Assembly (NCBI RefSeq): GCF_003850345.1
Contig: NZ_CP027707.1
Coordinates: 1,302,001 to 1,366,000 of the forward strand
Length of the DNA stretch: 64,000 bases
Source: Pseudomonas chlororaphis subsp. piscium
Lineage (GTDB): Bacteria > Pseudomonadota > Gammaproteobacteria > Pseudomonadales > Pseudomonadaceae
Direction: 5' to 3'
Below, one piece after another: positions 1-9,751 of the stretch; position 1 is the stretch's first letter, and each line of letters begins with the position of its first letter. The position numbers and the translations under genes are program-made. Under the pieces are notes generated by a model, which saw only the letters and a list, made by a program, of their open reading frames with translations, ran no database searches and was not told the origin of the DNA.

Positions 1-1
1 G

Positions 2-2758
2 AACCAGATCCCCGAGCTCTGGTATCAGGTGCGCAAGAAGATCAGCGATATCCGCCATACCTTGCCGCCGGGTATCCAGGGCCCGTTCTTCAACGACGAG
101 TTCGGCACCACCTTCGGCAATATCTATGCGCTGACCGGCGACGGTTTCGACTACGCGGTGCTCAAGGATTACGCCGACCGCATCCAGATCCAGCTGCAGC
201 GGGTCAAGGACGTGGGCAAGGTCGACCTGCTGGGCCTGCAGGACGAGAAGGTCTGGATCGAGCTGTCGAACGTCAAGCTGGCGACCCTCGGTCTGCCCCT
301 GGCGGCGGTGCAGCAGGCCCTGGAGGAGCAGAACGCGGTGTCCACCGCCGGTTTCTTCGAGACCAGCAGCGAGCGCCTGCAACTGCGAGTGTCCGGTAAT
401 TTCCAGAGCGTCGAGCAGATCAGCAATTTCCCGATCCGGGTGGCCGACCGTACCTTCCGTATCGGCGATGTGGCGAACGTGCGTCGCGGTTTCAATGATC
501 CACCGGCACCGCGCATGCGCTTCATGGGCCAGGACGCGATCGGCCTGGCGGTGGCGATGAAGGACGGCGGCGACATTCTGGTGCTGGGCAAGGCGCTGGA
601 ACTGGAGTTCGCCCGGATCCAGAAAAACCTTCCCGCTGGCATGGAGTTGCGCAAGGTCTCCGACCAGCCGGCCGCGGTGAAGACCGGCGTCGGCGAGTTC
701 GTCCAGGTGCTGGTGGAAGCCCTGGCGATCGTGCTGCTGGTGAGCTTCTTCTCCCTCGGTGTGCGCACCGGCATGGTGGTGGCCCTGGCGATTCCGCTGG
801 TGCTGGCGATGACCTTCGCCACTATGTATTACCTGGGGATCGGCCTGCACAAGATCTCCCTCGGCGCGCTGGTATTGGCCCTGGGCCTGCTGGTGGACGA
901 CGCGATCATCGCGGTGGAGATGATGGCGATCAAGATGGAGCAGGGCTACGACCGGCTCAAGGCCGCCAGCTATGCCTGGACCAGCACCGCGTTCCCGATG
1001 CTCACCGGTACCCTGATCACCGCCGCGGGCTTCCTGCCGATCGCCACGGCGCAGTCCGGCACCGGCGAATACACCCGTTCGATCTTCCAGGTGGTGACCA
1101 TCGCCCTGCTGGCTTCGTGGATCGCCGCGGTGGTGTTCGTGCCCTATCTGGGCGAGAAGCTGCTGCCGGACCTGGCCAAGCTGCACGCGGCCAAGCACGG
1201 CAATGGCGACGGCCAGCCTGATCCGTACGGCACGCCGTTCTATCAGCGGGTGCGGCGGATGGTGGAGTGGTGCGTGCGCCGGCGCAAGACCGTGATTGCC
1301 CTGACCGTGCTGCTGTTCATCGCCTCGGTGATGCTGTTCCGCTTCGTGCCGCAGCAGTTCTTCCCGGCTTCCGGGCGACTGGAGCTGATGGTCGACCTGA
1401 AGCTGGCCGAGGGTGCGTCCCTGAGCAACACGGCCGATCAGGTCAAGCGCCTGGAGGCGATGCTCAAGGATCACGCGGGCATCGATAACTACGTGGCCTA
1501 CGTTGGCACCGGCTCGCCACGTTTCTACCTGCCCCTGGACCAGCAACTGCCGGCGGCGAGCTTCGCCCAATTCGTGGTGCTGGCCAAGACCATCGAGGAG
1601 CGGGAAAGCCTGCGCAGCTGGCTGATCGAAACCCTTAACGAACAGTTCCCGGCCCTGCGTTCACGGGTCACTCGCCTGGAGAACGGCCCGCCCGTGGGTT
1701 ACCCGGTGCAGTTCCGCGTCACCGGCGAGCACATCGAAGAAGTGCGGGCCCTGGCGCGCAAGGTGGCGGCCAAGGTGCGTGAGAACCCCCATGTGACCAA
1801 CGTGCACCTGGATTGGGAAGAACCGAGCAAGGTGGTCTACCTCAATATCGATCAGGACCGTGCGCGGGCCCTGGGCGTGAGCACGGCCAACCTGGCGAAG
1901 TTCCTGCAAAGCTCGCTGACCGGCTCCAGCGTCAGCCAGTACCGCGAAGACAACGAGTTGATCGAGATCCTGCTGCGCGGGACCTTGCATGAACGTACCG
2001 AGCTGTCGCTGCTGTCGAGCCTGGCGGTGCCTACCGACAACGGCAAGAGCGTGGCGCTGTCGCAGGTCGCGACCCTGGAGTACGGCTTCGAAGAAGGCAT
2101 CATCTGGCACCGCAACCGCCTGCCGAACGTCACTGTGCGCGCCGATATCTATGGCAAGGAACAACCGGCGACCCTGGTGCAGCAGATCCTGCCGACCCTG
2201 GAGCCGATCCGCGCCGAACTGCCGGACGGTTACCTGCTGGACGTCGGCGGCACCGTGGAAGACTCGGCCCGCGGGCAGAACTCGGTGAAGGCCGGCGTAC
2301 CGCTGTTCATCGTGGTGGTGCTGACCCTGCTGATGCTGCAACTGCGCAGCTTCTCGCGCACGGCGATGGTGTTCCTCACCGCGCCGCTGGGGCTGATCGG
2401 GGTGACCCTGTTCCTGATGGTGTTCCGCCAGCCGTTCGGCTTCGTGGCCATGCTCGGCACCATCGCGCTGTCGGGGATGATCATGCGCAACTCGGTGATC
2501 CTGGTGGACCAGATCGAGCAGGACATCGCCGCCGGGCTCAAGCCGTGGCAGGCGATCATCGAGGCGACGGTAAGGCGCTTCCGGCCGATCGTGCTGACCG
2601 CGCTGGCGGCGGTACTGGCGATGATCCCGCTGTCACGCAGCGTGTTCTTCGGGCCGATGGCGGTGGCGATCATGGGCGGGCTGATTGTGGCGACGGCGCT
2701 GACCCTGCTGTTCTTGCCGGCGTTGTATGCGGCCTGGTTCCGGGTCAAGAAAACCTGA
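2..2758 (+). CDS. RND efflux pump permease (MexK/TriC-like), 5' end cut by window edge
   Basis: Inner-membrane proton-driven drug exporter of the RND family, expected to work with a periplasmic adaptor and an outer-membrane channel. The open frame runs in from base 2, so roughly the first 100 of about 1,020 residues lie outside the window; a GTG at 29 is internal, not a real start. Visible are the periplasmic porter domain, the TM4 signature GLLVDDAIIAVEMM with the paired aspartates of the proton relay, a second porter half, and the last membrane bundle ending in LTLLFLPALYAAWF. In P. aeruginosa the mexK pump gene sits next to plsB in the same arrangement, so a MexK-like identity is likely by synteny and by similarity to MexK/TriC. 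Substrates cannot be read from the sequence. Confidence 0.88.
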   Translation, partial: NQIPELWYQVRKKISDIRHTLPPGIQGPFFNDEFGTTFGNIYALTGDGFDYAVLKDYADRIQIQLQRVKDVGKVDLLGLQDEKVWIELSNVKLATLGLPLAAVQQALEEQNAVSTAGFFETSSERLQLRVSGNFQSVEQISNFPIRVADRTFRIGDVANVRRGFNDPPAPRMRFMGQDAIGLAVAMKDGGDILVLGKALELEFARIQKNLPAGMELRKVSDQPAAVKTGVGEFVQVLVEALAIVLLVSFFSLGVRTGMVVALAIPLVLAMTFATMYYLGIGLHKISLGALVLALGLLVDDAIIAVEMMAIKMEQGYDRLKAASYAWTSTAFPMLTGTLITAAGFLPIATAQSGTGEYTRSIFQVVTIALLASWIAAVVFVPYLGEKLLPDLAKLHAAKHGNGDGQPDPYGTPFYQRVRRMVEWCVRRRKTVIALTVLLFIASVMLFRFVPQQFFPASGRLELMVDLKLAEGASLSNTADQVKRLEAMLKDHAGIDNYVAYVGTGSPRFYLPLDQQLPAASFAQFVVLAKTIEERESLRSWLIETLNEQFPALRSRVTRLENGPPVGYPVQFRVTGEHIEEVRALARKVAAKVRENPHVTNVHLDWEEPSKVVYLNIDQDRARALGVSTANLAKFLQSSLTGSSVSQYREDNELIEILLRGTLHERTELSLLSSLAVPTDNGKSVALSQVATLEYGFEEGIIWHRNRLPNVTVRADIYGKEQPATLVQQILPTLEPIRAELPDGYLLDVGGTVEDSARGQNSVKAGVPLFIVVVLTLLMLQLRSFSRTAMVFLTAPLGLIGVTLFLMVFRQPFGFVAMLGTIALSGMIMRNSVILVDQIEQDIAAGLKPWQAIIEATVRRFRPIVLTALAAVLAMIPLSRSVFFGPMAVAIMGGLIVATALTLLFLPALYAAWFRVKKT

Positions 2759-2764
2759 TGCGTT

Positions 2765-2865
2765 TGTAGGAGCGAAGCTTGCTCGCGATCTAGACGCCGC
2801 TGTGTGCCTGACACACCGCAGCGCCTAGATCGCGAGCAATCGAGCGTCGACCGACCGCTCCTACA
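2765..2865. repeat. REP doublet (inverted pair)
   Basis: Two REP-type units in inverted orientation fill the convergent junction between the RND pump and the DUF4197 gene. The left arm begins TGTAGGAGCGAAGCTTGCTC and the right arm ends GCTCCTACA. In the right arm the five-base apical loop of the REP hairpin is replaced by a 17-base segment (about 2840-2856). No separate intrinsic terminator is present in this junction. Confidence 0.85.
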
Positions 2866-2874
2866 GGTAGGGTT

Positions 2875-3564
2875 TTACAGGCTACCGAACACCTTCTTCG
2901 CCAGGCTGGTGGCCGCTGCCGCCGGGTTCTCGCGAATAGTCGCTTCCTGCTTGCCGATCATCTCGAACAGGCCGTTGAGCGCCTGTTCGGTCACGTAGCC
3001 TTCGATATTCGCGTTCTTCGCATCCAGCACGCCGAGGGTGGCGGCCTGGCCGGCGAAGGCGTTGTACTGCTTGGCCAGGCCCACCTGGTCGGTGGCCTGC
3101 TTGACGATCGGCAGGAACTTCACGCGGATCTGCTCGCGGCTGGTCTTGCTCAGGTACTGGGTGGCGGAATCCTTGCCACCGCTGAGAATGCCCTTGGCGT
3201 CTTCCACACTCATCTTCTTCACGGCATCCACCAGCAGCGCCTGGGCCTGCGGCACGGCGGCCTCTGCGGCCTTGTTCATGCTGGTCTCGAGCTCATCGAC
3301 CTGGGCGCCCATGCCGAACTGCTTCATTTTCTTCGCTACTTTGCCGAGGTTGCCCGGCAGTTCGATGCGCACGTCCGGGTTGTTGCTGAAACCGCCGGCG
3401 GTACCCAGCTGTTTGACCGCGACCTGGGCACCCTGGGTCAGGGCATCCTTGAGGCCGCCAGTGGCGTCTTGTTGCGATAGGTCGCCGAGGGACAGCGCCA
3501 GAGCGCTGGCGGAGATCAGCAGGCCGGCGCACAGGCTGGTGAAGCGAAGGGAAGAACGGAGCAT
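2875..3564 (-). CDS. DUF4197 family exported protein
   Basis: Conserved exported protein of unknown function, 229 residues. The first about 23 residues form a signal peptide (MLRSSLRF, then a hydrophobic run ending SASALA), so the mature protein is probably periplasmic. The remainder is largely alpha-helical and charged, without cysteines or recognisable catalytic motifs, as is typical of DUF4197. It follows the YbaY-type lipoprotein gene with a gap of about 27 bases and is probably co-transcribed with it. In Pseudomonas this pair sits between mexK and plsB. No function should be inferred beyond an envelope location. Confidence 0.8.
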   Translation of the reverse strand: MLRSSLRFTSLCAGLLISASALALSLGDLSQQDATGGLKDALTQGAQVAVKQLGTAGGFSNNPDVRIELPGNLGKVAKKMKQFGMGAQVDELETSMNKAAEAAVPQAQALLVDAVKKMSVEDAKGILSGGKDSATQYLSKTSREQIRVKFLPIVKQATDQVGLAKQYNAFAGQAATLGVLDAKNANIEGYVTEQALNGLFEMIGKQEATIRENPAAAATSLAKKVFGSL

Positions 3565-3591
3565 GGCAGCTTCCTTGTTCGAGAAAAGGGA

Positions 3592-3990
3592 TTAACGAAC
3601 CGCGTCGACGCGGATTTTCAGCGGTTGCGGGTCGCTGCCGTCGAGTTTCACCCCGTTGTGCTCGGTGGTGATGAACAGCAGTTTGCCGGCCACTTCGATC
3701 CGCGCGCTGACCGAATAACGGTGCCCGGGCTTGACCTGGGCCGGGTCGTAGCTGAGGTGGAAGGGCAGCGGCACCTGGCCTTTGACCGGGCCCTTCTGTT
3801 CGGCCAGTAGCACCGCGGGGGCGTCGGCCAGCGACACGTCCTGCAGGCTGACGCTCAGAGTGGCGGCCGGCGGCAGGGCGATGCGTTGCAGGTAGAAGAC
3901 TTCGCCATCGAGGCTGGCTTTGCTGGCAGGTTGCATGCTGTTACAGGCCCCGAGCAGGGTGGTAAGGGCGAGCAGGCTGAGCTTTTTCAT
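3592..3990 (-). CDS. YbaY family lipoprotein
   Basis: Small predicted lipoprotein of 132 residues. The start is placed at 3990 because the protein then begins MKKLSLLALTTLLGAC, a lipoprotein signal with the lipobox LGAC and the lipidated cysteine at residue 16; longer in-frame starts would bury it. The body resembles the YbaY/type III secretion lipoprotein chaperone family (beta-rich, with the PFHLSYDP segment). It lies between plsB (4043 end) and the DUF4197 gene, all leftward. An envelope function is likely but the partner is unknown. Confidence 0.75.
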   Translation of the reverse strand: MKKLSLLALTTLLGACNSMQPASKASLDGEVFYLQRIALPPAATLSVSLQDVSLADAPAVLLAEQKGPVKGQVPLPFHLSYDPAQVKPGHRYSVSARIEVAGKLLFITTEHNGVKLDGSDPQPLKIRVDAVR

Positions 3991-4042
3991 GACGGATCTC
4001 CGTATCGGGGGGCGCCAGAAACCGCCTGGCGCCGATAAGAAT

Positions 4043-6547
4043 CTAGTCGCTTTGCTGCGGAGCGGCGACCTGTTCGGCGGCATCTTCGCTGCGATGCAGG
4101 GCCACCTGGCGGATCGACAGGCGAATCTCCGCCGGCAGCACGCGCTTGGCCGCGCCTTCGGCCAGTTCGCCGAGCAGTTCGTGGTAGCTCAGCTTGCCGG
4201 CTTCGTCGCGGCGCAGCACGTCCTGCTCCAGCAAAGTCTGGATGAAGTGGCGGAACAGGCTCTTGTCGAAGAACTCCGGGGCATTCAGGCCGTGCAGGAT
4301 CGACAGGCGCTGGGCCATGACCGTGCACAGGTCTTCCAGCTCCTCGGCGCTGATGCTGCGCTGGCCGCTGTTGAGCAGCAGCGAGATGGCCATGTAGAAG
4401 CGCTGCAGGGTCTGGGCGATGCTCTTGGACAGCAGGGTCAGCAGCACGAAGTGCCGCGAGCTCGGCGCCGGGCGCAGGTACAGGTCCTTCTCGAAGCGCA
4501 GCAGGCCTTGCTCGACGAAGGCCTCCAGCCATTGGTCGATCACCCCGTCCAGCTCGTCCAGGGACCAGCGGATGAACAGCTCCGACTGCAGGTAGGGGTA
4601 CAGCGCCCGGGTGTAGCGCAGGATCTGTTCGCGGCTCATGCGCGACGAGCTCTGGAAGAAGCTCGCCAGCAGCGCCGGCAGGGCGAAGATGTGCAGCACG
4701 TTGTTGCGGTAGTAGGTCATCAGGACGGCGTTCTGCTCGTCCAGGTAGAGGATCTTGCCCAGGGCATCGCTCTGCTCGGACAGCAGGTCCATGTCCTTCA
4801 CATGTTCGATCAAGGCCCGGCCATCGCCTTCCGGCAGGGTGGTGTGGGGCGAGTAGGGGACTTTGCGCAGCAGCGCCAGGTACAGGTCCAGGACCCGGGC
4901 CATGGCACGGTCGTCGAGGGCCAGGCGGCTGGTGGAGAGCAACGCCAGGGCCACCAGGTTGACCGGGTTGATCGCCGCTGCTTCGTTCAGGTGCTGGGCG
5001 ACTTTTTCACCCAGGCGGTTGGTGGTTTCGTTGAGCCACGCCGGCTTGAACTGCGGGCCCAGTTCCTGAGCGCGCCAGCCCGGTTGTTCCTGATCGAGAA
5101 ACTCGGCCAGCTTGATCGGCTCGCCGAAGTTCACCGCCACTTGGCCGAAGCGCTGCTTGAGGGCGCCGATGACCTTGAAGATGTCGAAGATCGACTCTTT
5201 CTTCTTGCTCGCGCCGCGCAGTTCGCCCAGGTAGGTGCGGCCTTCCAGCACGCGCTCGTAGCCGATGTACACCGGCACGAAGACGATCGGCATGCGCGAG
5301 GAGCGCAGGAAGCTGCGCAGGGTGATGGCCAGCATCCCGGTTTTCGGTTGCAGCATGCGCCCGGTGCGCGAGCGCCCGCCTTCGACGAAGTACTCCACCG
5401 GGAAACCCTTGGTGAACAGGGTGTGCAGGTATTCGTTGAACACCGAGGTGTAGAGCGGGTTGCCCTTGAAGGTGCGGCGCATGAAGAAGGCTCCACCCCT
5501 TCGCAGCAGGCTGCCGATCACCGGCATGTTCAGGTTGATCCCGGCTGCGATGTGCGGCGGGGTCAGGCCGTTGCGGAACAGCAGGTAGGACAGCAGCAGG
5601 TAGTCGATGTGGCTGCGGTGGCAGGGCACGTAGATCACTTCGTGGCCCGGGGCGACTTTCTGCACGCTTTCGATGTGGTTGACCTTGATCCCGTCGTAGA
5701 TCTTGTTCCAGAACCAGCTCAGCACCACTTCGAGGAAGCGGATTGCGGTGAAGGTGTAGTCCGAGGCGATTTCGTTGCCATAACGCAGGGCCACGGCCTT
5801 GGCTTTTTCCGGGGAGATCTTTTCCCGTTCGGCTTCGTCGAGGATTGCCTGCTTGACCAGCGGCTGGTTCAGCAGGCCCTTGACCAGGTTGCGCCGGTGG
5901 GAAATGTCCGGGCCGATCACCGCGGCCTTCAGGTTGCGAAAATGCACCCGCAGGATGCGTTGGGCCATGCGCACGGTGCGTTCGTGGCCCTTGTTGTGCT
6001 CGATCAGCTCGCGCAGGTGGATCGGCGCGGAGAATTGCACCCGGGTCTTGCGGCCCAGGATCATGATGCTCAGCAGCCGGCGCAGGCGCCCGGTGACTGC
6101 CCAGCTGTCGGCGAACAGCAGTTTCCACGGGCTCGATTCGCTGTCTGGCGACTGGCCCCAGAACACGCTGACCGGAATGATCTGCGCGTCTTCGGCGGCA
6201 TTCTGGCTCAGGGCGCTGACCAGGCGGGTCAGGGTCGGTGGCGCGCCGCGCTTGTCCTGGCGACCGAGCCAGTCTGGAGCCGGGGTCAGGTAGAAGAATG
6301 CGGCGGGTTCCAGCAGGTTGCCCACCGAGACCGGCAGCACCGGGCGCGGCAACCCGGCCTTGGTGCACTCGGTATCGACCACGGCGAGGTCGGTGAGCGA
6401 AGGGTTTTGCAGGACGTAGAACACCGGACGACTGCGGTCGAGGTTGAGGGTGAAGGACGACTGGTTGATCGTCTCCGAGCGAACCCAGAGGTACAACAGT
6501 CGGCGCAAGGTGCCAAACACAAGACGGCGGAACGGGGAGCGGGTCAT
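4043..6547 (-). CDS. plsB: glycerol-3-phosphate 1-O-acyltransferase PlsB
   Basis: Inner-membrane enzyme that acylates the sn-1 position of glycerol-3-phosphate, the first step of phospholipid synthesis. At 834 residues it has normal PlsB length. The acyltransferase HX4D motif is seen as HRSHID at residues 310-315, followed by the glycerol-phosphate-binding block EGGRSRTG at about 389-396 and a conserved [11 protein letters not shown] segment. The start at 6547 ([12 protein letters not shown]) leaves a leader of about 20 bases to a terminator-like hairpin at 6567-6588. It diverges from the cold-shock gene on the right. Lipid genes cdsA, accA and fabZ lie elsewhere in the window. Confidence 0.96.
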   Translation of the reverse strand: MTRSPFRRLVFGTLRRLLYLWVRSETINQSSFTLNLDRSRPVFYVLQNPSLTDLAVVDTECTKAGLPRPVLPVSVGNLLEPAAFFYLTPAPDWLGRQDKRGAPPTLTRLVSALSQNAAEDAQIIPVSVFWGQSPDSESSPWKLLFADSWAVTGRLRRLLSIMILGRKTRVQFSAPIHLRELIEHNKGHERTVRMAQRILRVHFRNLKAAVIGPDISHRRNLVKGLLNQPLVKQAILDEAEREKISPEKAKAVALRYGNEIASDYTFTAIRFLEVVLSWFWNKIYDGIKVNHIESVQKVAPGHEVIYVPCHRSHIDYLLLSYLLFRNGLTPPHIAAGINLNMPVIGSLLRRGGAFFMRRTFKGNPLYTSVFNEYLHTLFTKGFPVEYFVEGGRSRTGRMLQPKTGMLAITLRSFLRSSRMPIVFVPVYIGYERVLEGRTYLGELRGASKKKESIFDIFKVIGALKQRFGQVAVNFGEPIKLAEFLDQEQPGWRAQELGPQFKPAWLNETTNRLGEKVAQHLNEAAAINPVNLVALALLSTSRLALDDRAMARVLDLYLALLRKVPYSPHTTLPEGDGRALIEHVKDMDLLSEQSDALGKILYLDEQNAVLMTYYRNNVLHIFALPALLASFFQSSSRMSREQILRYTRALYPYLQSELFIRWSLDELDGVIDQWLEAFVEQGLLRFEKDLYLRPAPSSRHFVLLTLLSKSIAQTLQRFYMAISLLLNSGQRSISAEELEDLCTVMAQRLSILHGLNAPEFFDKSLFRHFIQTLLEQDVLRRDEAGKLSYHELLGELAEGAAKRVLPAEIRLSIRQVALHRSEDAAEQVAAPQQSD

Positions 6548-6566
6548 ACGGCTTCTGCTTTAGTGG

Positions 6567-6588
6567 AAAAAACCGAGCAGTTGCTCGG
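6567..6588 (-). terminator. terminator-like hairpin in the plsB leader
   Basis: Read on the minus strand this is CCGAGC, a four-base loop, GCTCGG and then six Ts, a compact intrinsic terminator ending about 20 bases before the plsB start codon. It could stop transcription arriving from the leftward gene at 7117-7494 or act as an attenuator within the plsB leader. The sequence alone does not decide. Confidence 0.55.
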
Positions 6589-6646
6589 GGCGGCTAGTGT
6601 GCCGGATTCACCGAAAATCGGCAAAAAAGCGGCAAACAAGATTGAG

Positions 6647-6674
6647 TTGAGAGTTTTTGTGCCTGTCATATACT
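6647..6674 (+). promoter_or_regulatory. sigma-70 promoter for the cold-shock gene
   Basis: TTGAGA and TATACT are separated by 16 bases, giving a transcript start near 6681. This leaves an untranslated leader of about 110 bases before the ATG at 6793, which fits the long leaders of cold-shock mRNAs. Confidence 0.6.
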
Positions 6675-6792
6675 CGCCCGACTGACGCCTGGGCATGCAG
6701 GACCCATCAATGAGAAACCCAGGTCCAGGCGAAAGTTCTCACGGCTTCGTTTCAGTAAGCCGACTGATAATAAAAAGACGGAGGATGGATTG

Positions 6793-7002
6793 ATGGCAAC
6801 TCGCGAGACCGGCAGCGTGAAGTGGTTCAACGACGCCAAGGGCTACGGCTTCATTCAGCGTGAAGGTGGTGCCGATGTATTTGTCCACTACCGTGCTATT
6901 CGTGGTGAAGGCCACCGCTCGCTGACCGAAGGGCAGCAGGTTGAATACGCCGTGGTAGAGGGGCAGAAGGGGTTGCAGGCAGAGGATGTAGTGGGCTTGT
7001 AA
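6793..7002 (+). CDS. cold-shock domain protein (CspA family)
   Basis: Single cold-shock domain of 69 residues. The two RNA-binding motifs are present in slightly divergent form: KGYGFIQ (RNP1-like) and VFVHYRAI (RNP2-like, tyrosine where most Csps have phenylalanine/serine). The ATG at 6793 is chosen over a TTG three bases earlier because GGAGG at 6780-6784 is correctly spaced. Such proteins bind single-stranded RNA or DNA and act as RNA chaperones. A leader of about 110 nt precedes it. Which paralog (capA, cspD-like and so on) cannot be told. Confidence 0.9.
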   Translation: MATRETGSVKWFNDAKGYGFIQREGGADVFVHYRAIRGEGHRSLTEGQQVEYAVVEGQKGLQAEDVVGL

Positions 7003-7014
7003 GCGTTATGCCTT

Positions 7015-7099
7015 TGTAGGAGCAGGGGGACGCCTAGTTCTTGCTCGCGATAGCGTTTTACCTGACACGACGCTATCGCGGGCAAGCCTCGCTCCTACA
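7015..7099. repeat. REP doublet (inverted pair)
   Basis: Inverted REP pair in the convergent junction between the cold-shock gene and the small conserved gene. The right arm is normal (CGCGGGCAAGCCTCGCTCC then TACA). The left arm carries a 17-base replacement of the usual five-base hairpin loop, at about 7024-7040. Confidence 0.82.
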
Positions 7100-7116
7100 G
7101 GTTCGATCAAAGCGAT

Positions 7117-7494
7117 TCAGGCGGTACGCCAGGTAATCTCTTCTTCCCCGTCGGCGCTGATGCGAATCCAGCGGTCGGCCGATTCTTCGCCTTCTTCCTC
7201 GACCCAGCTGCCCGGTGCGCAGCGCACTTCGACGTTCAGCGCGGCGAAGGCGGCGCGGGCGCAGGCGATGTCGTCGTCCCACGGCGTCTGGTCGCTTTCC
7301 AGGTACAGGCTGTTCCACTTGCCCACGGCTTTCGGCAGCCAGGTCACCGGCACGCTGCCGGCCTTGCATTTGTAGGTCTGGCCTTTCTGTACCCAGTCGC
7401 TGCACGGACCCAGGGCTGCGCCGAGCCAGGCGGCGATGGCTTTGTGGTCGACGTCGGCGTCTTTCAGGTAAATCTCGATATCCGGTTGGCGCAT
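7117..7494 (-). CDS. conserved hypothetical protein (Pseudomonas-type, 125 aa)
   Basis: Small acidic cytosolic protein with no signal peptide or membrane segment. The start at 7494 (MRQPDIEIYLKDAD) is preferred over the upstream GTG at 7506 because a GAGGA sequence lies five to six bases before it. It has several tryptophans (WLGAALG, WDDDIACARAAF, RWIRISADGEEE) and three scattered cysteines, but no motif I recognise. It lies between a REP doublet and rlmA and reads leftward toward the plsB leader. Function unknown. Confidence 0.65.
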   Translation of the reverse strand: MRQPDIEIYLKDADVDHKAIAAWLGAALGPCSDWVQKGQTYKCKAGSVPVTWLPKAVGKWNSLYLESDQTPWDDDIACARAAFAALNVEVRCAPGSWVEEEGEESADRWIRISADGEEEITWRTA

Positions 7495-7577
7495 GGATGT
7501 CCTCACTGCGGGTCTGAAAAATCCATTCGCGGATTTATTCGGCCTCGAGACACTGCTCGAGGCCTTGGATTAATGGG

Positions 7578-8387
7578 TTACTGCAGAACGAAGTAATCGT
7601 AGCGCATCGACACGCTAACCTCGAAGGGCTCGGCCTGCTCGATCACGCTGGCCCGGCGTTCGGCACTGGCGCGCCAGCCGTGGGGCGTCATGGCCAGCAG
7701 GTTGGCGCGATCCTGTGGATTGCTCAGCGTCAACTTGAAGTCCAGGGTTTCACTGTGTTGCAGCGCCATGCCCGCGGGCACCAGCGCCAGGTGTTTGTCG
7801 TCGGTATATTCGCGGACCTCGTCGTACAGGCGCTCGCGCAATTCCATCAGGTGACCGCTGGTCGGCCCGACCTTCATCAGGCCGCCGCCAGGGCTGAGCA
7901 GGCGCTTGGCTTCCTGCCAGTCGAGCGGGCTGAAGACGCTGGCGAGGAACTGGCAGCTGGCGTCGGCCAGGGGCACCCGGGCCATGCTGGCGATCAACCA
8001 GGTCAGCTGCGGGGCACGGCGGCAGGCGCGCTTGACCGCTTCCCGGGAGATGTCCAGGGCATAACCGTCCGCCTGGGGCAGGGCTTGGGCGATCTGTGCG
8101 GTGTAGTAACCCTCGCCGCAACCGATATCGACCCAGCGCTGCGGGGCGCGCTCGGCGGCCAGTTCGGCCAGGCGCTTGGCCACCGGTGCGTAGTGGCCGG
8201 CATTGAGAAAGTCGCGGCGGGCTTCGACCATGGCCTGGTTGTCGCCCGGGTCGCGGCTGTTCTTGTGCTGCACCGGCAACAGGTTCAGGTAACCCTGGCG
8301 GGCGCGGTCGAAGCGGTGCCCGGCCGGGCACACGACACCGTTGTCGACGGCGCTCAGGGGCGCCGCGCAGATAGGGCAGGCAAGCAT
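7578..8387 (-). CDS. rlmA: 23S rRNA (guanine-745-N1)-methyltransferase RlmA
   Basis: SAM-dependent enzyme that methylates G745 of 23S rRNA. The protein is 269 residues. The N-terminus carries a zinc finger (CPIC at residues 4-7, then CPAGH about residues 20-24), followed by the SAM-binding loop VDIGCGEGYYT and the conserved SPLDWQEAKRLLSPGG segment. The ATG at 8387 overlaps the dapE stop (TGATG), so translation is probably coupled. A longer open frame upstream is only the reverse frame of dapE. It could in principle be the related RlmAII type, but the zinc finger plus GCGEGYY pattern fits RlmA. Confidence 0.88.
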   Translation of the reverse strand: MLACPICAAPLSAVDNGVVCPAGHRFDRARQGYLNLLPVQHKNSRDPGDNQAMVEARRDFLNAGHYAPVAKRLAELAAERAPQRWVDIGCGEGYYTAQIAQALPQADGYALDISREAVKRACRRAPQLTWLIASMARVPLADASCQFLASVFSPLDWQEAKRLLSPGGGLMKVGPTSGHLMELRERLYDEVREYTDDKHLALVPAGMALQHSETLDFKLTLSNPQDRANLLAMTPHGWRASAERRASVIEQAEPFEVSVSMRYDYFVLQ

Positions 8388-9538
8388 CAGGCGAGCAACT
8401 TGATCAGGGTCTGGTAGTAGATTTCGGTCAGCACGTCGAGGTCGCTGGCCAGCACCCGCTCGTTGACCTGGTGGATGGTGGCGTTGACCGGGCCCAGCTC
8501 GACCACCTGGGTGCCGAGGGTGGCGATGAAACGCCCGTCGGAGGTACCGCCGCTGGTGGAAGCCTTGGTCTCGCGGCCGGTGACATCCTTGATGCTGGCC
8601 GACACCGCGTCGAGCAGGGCGCCCGGCTCGGTGAGGAACGGCAGGCCCGACAGCGCCCACTCCACATGCCAGTCCAGGCCGTGCTTGTCGAGGATGGTAG
8701 CCACGCGCTGTTGCAGGCCTTCGACCGTGGATTCGGTGGAGAAGCGGAAGTTGAACACCGCCACCAGCTCGCCGGGGATCACGTTGGTCGCGCCGGTGCC
8801 GGAATTCAGGTTGGAAATCTGGAAGCTGGTGGGCGGGAAGAAGGCATTGCCGTCGTCCCAATGTTCCGCGGCCAGTTCGGCCAGGGCCGGGGCGGCCAGG
8901 TGGATCGGGTTCTTGGCCAGGTGCGGGTAGGCCACATGGCCCTGCACGCCGCGCACCCTGAGCTTGGCGCCGAGGGAGCCGCGACGGCCGTTCTTGACCA
9001 CGTCACCGACCAGGCTGGTGCTCGATGGCTCGCCGACAATGCACCAGTCCAGGCGCTCCTTGCGCGCCGCCAGGCGCTCGACCACGGCCTTGGTGCCGTG
9101 GTGGGCCGGGCCTTCTTCGTCGCTGGTGATCAGAAAGGCCACCGAGCCTTTGTGGTCAGGGTAGTCGGCGACGAAACGCTCGGCCGCCACCAGCATCGCC
9201 GCCAGGCTGCCTTTCATGTCCGCCGCGCCGCGCCCGCAGAGCATGCCGTGCTCGTCGATCAGCGCGTCGAACGGGTCGTTCTGCCAGGCCTGGACCGGGC
9301 CGGTGGGCACCACGTCGGTATGGCCGGCGAAACACAGCACCGGGCCTTCGTGCTTGCCGTGGGTGGCCCAGAAGTTATCCACATCCTCGATGCGCATCGG
9401 CTCCAGCTTGAAGCCGGCATCGCCCAGGCGCTGCATCATCAGCTTCTGGCAGTCGGCGTCGACCGGCGTCACCGACGGGCGGCGGATCAGGTCACAGGCG
9501 AGTTGCAGGGTCGGCGAAAGGTCGGCGTGGGCCGTCAT
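8387..9538 (-). CDS. dapE: succinyl-diaminopimelate desuccinylase DapE
   Basis: Cytosolic di-zinc hydrolase that makes LL-diaminopimelate and succinate in the lysine and peptidoglycan pathway. At 383 residues it has normal M20-family length. Metal and catalytic motifs are visible: [10 protein letters not shown] with the His and Asp at 73 and 75, [21 protein letters not shown], and SGGTSDGRF near the C-terminus. The start at 9538 ([10 protein letters not shown]) gives the standard N-terminus. It is downstream of ndvB, as in P. aeruginosa. dapD and dapC are within 12 kb. Confidence 0.96.
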   Translation of the reverse strand: MTAHADLSPTLQLACDLIRRPSVTPVDADCQKLMMQRLGDAGFKLEPMRIEDVDNFWATHGKHEGPVLCFAGHTDVVPTGPVQAWQNDPFDALIDEHGMLCGRGAADMKGSLAAMLVAAERFVADYPDHKGSVAFLITSDEEGPAHHGTKAVVERLAARKERLDWCIVGEPSSTSLVGDVVKNGRRGSLGAKLRVRGVQGHVAYPHLAKNPIHLAAPALAELAAEHWDDGNAFFPPTSFQISNLNSGTGATNVIPGELVAVFNFRFSTESTVEGLQQRVATILDKHGLDWHVEWALSGLPFLTEPGALLDAVSASIKDVTGRETKASTSGGTSDGRFIATLGTQVVELGPVNATIHQVNERVLASDLDVLTEIYYQTLIKLLA

Positions 9539-9566
9539 GGGGAAACTCCGGTGCAAGGCGTATATG

Positions 9567-9668
9567 TGTGGGAGCGAGCGGGCGGCGATCCGACTTGCCC
9601 GCGATGGCCGCGACGCGGTTTGCCTGAGGCACCGCAGGGTTCTCATCGCGGGCAAGCCTCGCTCCTAC
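9567..9668. repeat. REP doublet with a long-loop arm
   Basis: Inverted pair between ndvB (3' end) and dapE (5' end), both leftward. The left arm starts TGTGGGAGCGAGCGGGCGGC and has a longer loop than the standard unit. The right arm is the common CGCGGGCAAGCCTCGCTCCTA form. It must be transcribed if dapE is read from ndvB. Confidence 0.8.
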
Positions 9669-9751
9669 GGTAATGGGCAAGGCGCGCAAAATGGCGGATA
9701 TCTTAAAGCAAAACGGCGGCTAGAGGCCGCCGTTTAGTGCTTTGCCGCGAT

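Noticed and set aside
3920..6685. Long open frame opposite plsB
   Set aside because: Same artefact as above; plsB on the other strand has full-length homology motifs and a sensible start.
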